From: Oscheius sp. JU75
Taxonomy: Eukaryota; Nematoda; Chromadorea; Rhabditida; Rhabditidae
Reading direction: 5' to 3'
Assembly: GCA_037178855.1 (NCBI GenBank)
Contig: JASJZC010000005.1
Location: forward strand, 7,936,001 to 8,000,000
DNA: 64,000 bases
The position numbers were made by a program, and so were the translations under genes. The notes under the pieces are model-generated. The model ran no database searches. It was given only the letters and a program-made list of their open reading frames with translations, and had not been told where the DNA came from. The first letter of the stretch is position 1. Every line of letters begins with the position of its first letter. This document shows positions 61,061 to 64,000 of this stretch, piece by piece.

Positions 61061-62095
61061 CTACCATTGGTAGAAGCGAGAAGGGTAAGAACCTGGAGCA
61101 GCAGCGGTAGCAGCGCCACCTTGAGCGTAAGCTCCTTGGGTCTCGGTCGGTCCACCAGCAATGGCCTGAGTTCTGGGAGGGCATGGGCAGTAGGCGGCGT
61201 CGTGACCTTAAAAATCAAATTGGTACAATATCAAAAATTCAAGTACCAGGCTGTCCGTCAGCTCCAGCTTCTCCTCCTTGTCCATCTCCTCCACTGGGTC
61301 CTGGCTTTCCAGGGGGTCCTGGAGGTCCAGCGGGACCGGGCTGTCCAGGTCCCGGATTATTTCCAGGTTGTCCGGGTGCTCCAGCAGGGCCGGGAGGTCC
61401 AGCAGGTCCAGCCTGTCCAGGAGCTCCAGGAAGATGTCTCTGAGCAGGGGCACCGGGCTCTCCATTGGTTCCAGGAGCGCCAGAGTTTCCATTAGCACCT
61501 GGAGGACCGGCGGGTCCAGCTGGTCCAGCAATTCCTGGTAGCCCAGCTTCTCCGTGGTTTCCAGGTTGCCCGTCAGGCCCAGCAGGACCGGCTTGGCCGT
61601 TAGGGCCAGCTGGGCCAGGCTCTCCAGCTGGGCACTTGATGCACTCTTTCATCTGAGGGTAGATATCGGCCATCTGGGCCATGCCGTCAACTCCGCTCTG
61701 CCCAGCTTCTCCAGGAGCACCGGGCTGTCCATCTTCTCCGTTTTCTCCTGGAGGTCCAGGTGGTCCAGCAGGGCAGTTTGTGGCTTTCGGAGCGCAGTTA
61801 CACTGTCCGGAAGCTTGTTGACCTGCCCCTTCATCGTAGGTCTGACGAGTCACACGAAAGACAGATTCGAAGCGTTTGGGTCCATGCATCTGGTTCCAGG
61901 CATCGTTGGCGTAGCCCTAAATATAAGATACAGCAACCTTATAAAAGAAACTACCTTGAAAACATCGATATCATCTAAAACTTCATAGTAGAAGTTGTTG
62001 ATGTCGTGCAGGACGAAAGCGGCATAGACAAGGCAGAAAGCAGTGGCACCAGCGCAGAGAACAGTCCCAGTGACCAGGATGCCGGAGGAGACCAT
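61061..62095 (-). CDS. Nematode cuticle collagen, 318 aa
   Basis: Exons are 61955..62095, 61247..61916 and 61061..61206. The N-terminal domain ([38 protein letters not shown]) is followed by a basic RVTRQ processing site. Next come [19 protein letters not shown], a first Gly-X-Y run, the [10 protein letters not shown] knot, a long Gly-X-Y domain with one short break (QRHLPGAPG), and a C-terminus [10 protein letters not shown] with a Gly/Ala-rich tail. It forms cuticle trimers outside the hypodermis. It is not a close duplicate of the collagen at 18184: the tail is longer and Ala-rich. Confidence 0.92.
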
Positions 62096-62121
62096 GTTGA
62101 TGGGATCATAAGCGGAATCGT

Positions 62122-62131
62122 GACTTATAAA
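62122..62131 (-). promoter_or_regulatory. TATA-like element of the second collagen gene
   Basis: Minus-strand TCTTTATAAG lies about 30 nt upstream of the collagen ATG. That is close for a core promoter with a leader, so the assignment is tentative. Confidence 0.35.
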
Positions 62132-62595
62132 GAATTTCGGAAGCTATGCAAACTTGTAAAGATAATAATCCGAAAGCTAGCAGGCGGAGAAATAAACTGG
62201 TTCGCTTACAATTCTCAAGGAAAGTGGCCAAACATAGTTAGCAGCAACAACAATTTCAGCCAGTAAAATACTAAAAGCTGGGTCTTATTTACCTGTTATC
62301 AGGATACTAGCAATTGTGTCTTTCTGAAACACCCGTTTGACACAGAAACCTTTCGAAACCCTCTTGCAAAATCTTTCAATTTTCTCCAGTCTATTTTCCT
62401 CCACTCTAAACTCGAGTCTTTTGTTTTGCGGACGGGGAACGCACCTGGATCAAAAGGCGTTCTCTCCACATGTTTCCATCTGCTGCTACTTTGTTGACGG
62501 CAATCAGTCATGTGCCCACCCTCCCCAAAATAAATATCCCCGTCTTGCGGCTTTCATACACTGCTCAGTGCAACAATATAAATCTCAACGACATA

Positions 62596-63176
62596 ATGGC
62601 TGACACTGTGAGTTATTTATTTCGTCAAAATTATTCAAAATGTCTAGCCGCACATGGTCGGTCATGCTAAAGATGCAGCGCATTTGGTAAAGGACGCTTT
62701 TGTTCGCGGTTATGAACGGTAGGGAGAATTTTTGACAAAAGGTTAGAGTGTTGTTTTCAGTGTTACTGGAACCCATGCTAATGATCCCATGGAGCACCAG
62801 AGACCCAAGGCAGAGGAGAATCTTGTGAGTTTTAGTAGATTCTTTTATAGTAGTTTTGTAAGCAAGGAAAATCGGATTTTATAGTCGTTTGGGAAGGGGT
62901 TGACCGACGACATACTGTAGGATCTTTCCTCGCGGGACCCGCAAAATCGGATGAAATCCGCTGCCAAATGTTAAAGACCTGGCTCGGCGGGTCCCGCGAG
63001 GAAAAACTCTACAGTATGCCACCAGTCAACTCCGTTCCTGAACAGATTGCTAAGTTTGGATCCTAAAAATTGGATATGTTCTGCAGTCAAACTGCCCCGT
63101 TTAGGCCTCTCGCTACTACTACAACCAGGAGGGCGACACTGCTTCCTCTGCAGCCATCAAAAATCTTATTATGTGA
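62596..63176 (+). CDS. Small soluble protein, 4 exons, 72 aa
   Basis: Exons are 62596..62607, 62648..62718, 62761..62824 and 63105..63176; phases close. The hydrophilic protein starts MADTPHMVGHAKDAAHLVKD, continues with AFVRGYERVTGTHANDPMEH and ends in an acidic/aromatic region (ASRYYYNQEGDTASSAAIKN). The first part would form an amphipathic helix. No signal peptide or TM. Family unknown to me; it has the look of small stress or LEA-like nematode proteins, which is only an impression. Its third intron holds a foldback repeat. Confidence 0.55.
62897..63033. repeat. Short foldback element (MITE-like) in an intron
   Basis: Arms 62897..62942 and 62987..63033 are inverted copies of each other (core CCTCGCGGGACCCGC, then CATACTGTAG on the outer side), with about 10% mismatch and a 44-nt loop. 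No coding capacity. Size and form suit a miniature inverted-repeat element or a structured intronic hairpin. Confidence 0.6.
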
Positions 63177-63179
63177 CAT

Positions 63180-64000
63180 ATCTCCCGTTTTTCGTATACC
63201 CGAGTGATTTTGGTTCTTAATGAAACATTTTTTGCTGTTCTCGTTACCTCGCTCTTGACCGCCTGCAGATTTAAACTTCGATAAGACTGCAGGTTTGTGG
63301 TTGTTTATTTGACCACATGACACGGGAGTACGAGAAAGCGTCGAAACTCCCGTGGTGCTCGCGTGTTTCTTTGAGAACAGCATTGACCTCAAAACGACTT
63401 TACGATCCCGGTAAAACGGGTTTGAAAGGATATACAGATGATAAGATTTCTTTTCTTTTGACCCAACGACCTGCTATCAGCTGTTGCACTAGTGTATTTT
63501 GTTGTTAGCTTCACTACTGGCTGTATCTCTACTAAATCACGCGATCTTACGAGTTTCAAGCAAGCCAAAGATATCGTCGAAAACATAAGCATTTGAGACT
63601 ACTTATTCAAAAAGGATACTGCTTTCCTAAAAGGAAAGCTGTTTCAAAATTTTTTCCAACCACTAAACAAGCAGGGTCGGAAGTATTGAATACCTCAAAC
63701 TTGGGTAATTAAACCAACGCTGTGGTTGTCTTGACACACATATAGATGACTCGGGCAAGAGATTGTACGGCAAAGACTGCGGACATCTCGGTCACAGACG
63801 GACATATGGGCGCATTGACTAGGCGCCAAATGATCTGACTGAACTAAAAGTGGCGAGTCAAAAACGCATGTCCGTTAACATTTTATAAGTTCTGTAGGTT
63901 ACAGGAAAACCTTAGAGACAATAAATGCATGTATCAAAATGCTTACTCTTCAGAAAAGGTGGCTTGAACACTGATTATTCTAAGTTCCTGGCGCAGATTT
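63180..64000. other. Right-end stretch, no gene recognised
   Basis: Only short frames without domains are visible. Confidence 0.4.

Noticed and set aside
61183-61656. Plus-strand Pro/Gly-rich frames that look collagen-like
   Set aside because: Shadow of the minus-strand collagen at 61061..62095; the pseudo-palindromic GGA/TCC codons mimic Gly-X-Y on the other strand.
1-64000. CRISPR arrays, rRNA genes, bacterial operons or viral genes
   Set aside because: No regularly spaced direct repeats, no rRNA signatures and no prokaryotic gene structure were seen; the window is typical intron-rich nematode DNA.

Overview
The window is nuclear DNA from a nematode. It carries two cuticle collagen genes with the nematode N-terminal domain, several nematode-type chemoreceptor genes, a paired insulin/EGF-receptor L-domain family, an Ant-type carrier and a PDE10/PDE-5-like phosphodiesterase. 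The genes are split by many introns of only about 33-50 nt with TTTCAG-like acceptors. One collagen ATG follows directly on a 3' splice site, which suggests spliced-leader trans-splicing. I cannot name the genus. Exon models were built by hand from reading frame, GT(GC)/AG borders and phase closure; wherever I say a model closes, every exon phase fits and the frame ends at a stop.

Layout. 1-808: partial BED-finger gene on the minus strand, followed by about 7 kb with no supportable gene. 7.8-16.7 kb: F-box-like gene, carboxylesterase pseudogene, two Srh-like chemoreceptors on the minus strand, and between them a glucuronyltransferase (GT43) on the plus strand. 18-21 kb: cuticle collagen and an ADP/ATP-carrier paralogue. 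22-30 kb: charged coding remnant, Sre/Srab-type receptor, cysteine-rich tandem units largely decayed, another Srh-like receptor. 30.7-36.9 kb: small membrane protein, two tandem short-chain dehydrogenases (the first lacks its catalytic Tyr), and two paralogous four-TM proteins flanking a trypsin-like protease.

37.4-49.7 kb is the most unusual part: a tandem family in which two extracellular receptor L domains are joined to about eight hydrophobic segments and a charged C-terminal tail. Three copies are intact (about 673-677 aa) and the fourth is a deletion derivative. A foldback repeat with tRNA-like modules lies between copies 2 and 3. The copies differ in intron content and two introns of copy 3 use GC donors.

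49.9-61 kb: two secreted EGF/VWA-type proteins flank a PDE10-like cyclic-nucleotide phosphodiesterase on the opposite strand. 61-64 kb: a second cuticle collagen, a 72-aa protein gene with a small foldback element in an intron, then no recognisable gene.

Functionally the window mixes sensing (chemoreceptors, L-domain receptor family, PDE), cuticle and extracellular matrix (collagens, EGF/VWA proteins, glucuronyltransferase) and metabolism (SDRs, carrier). No operon-like functional grouping is evident beyond tandem duplication.
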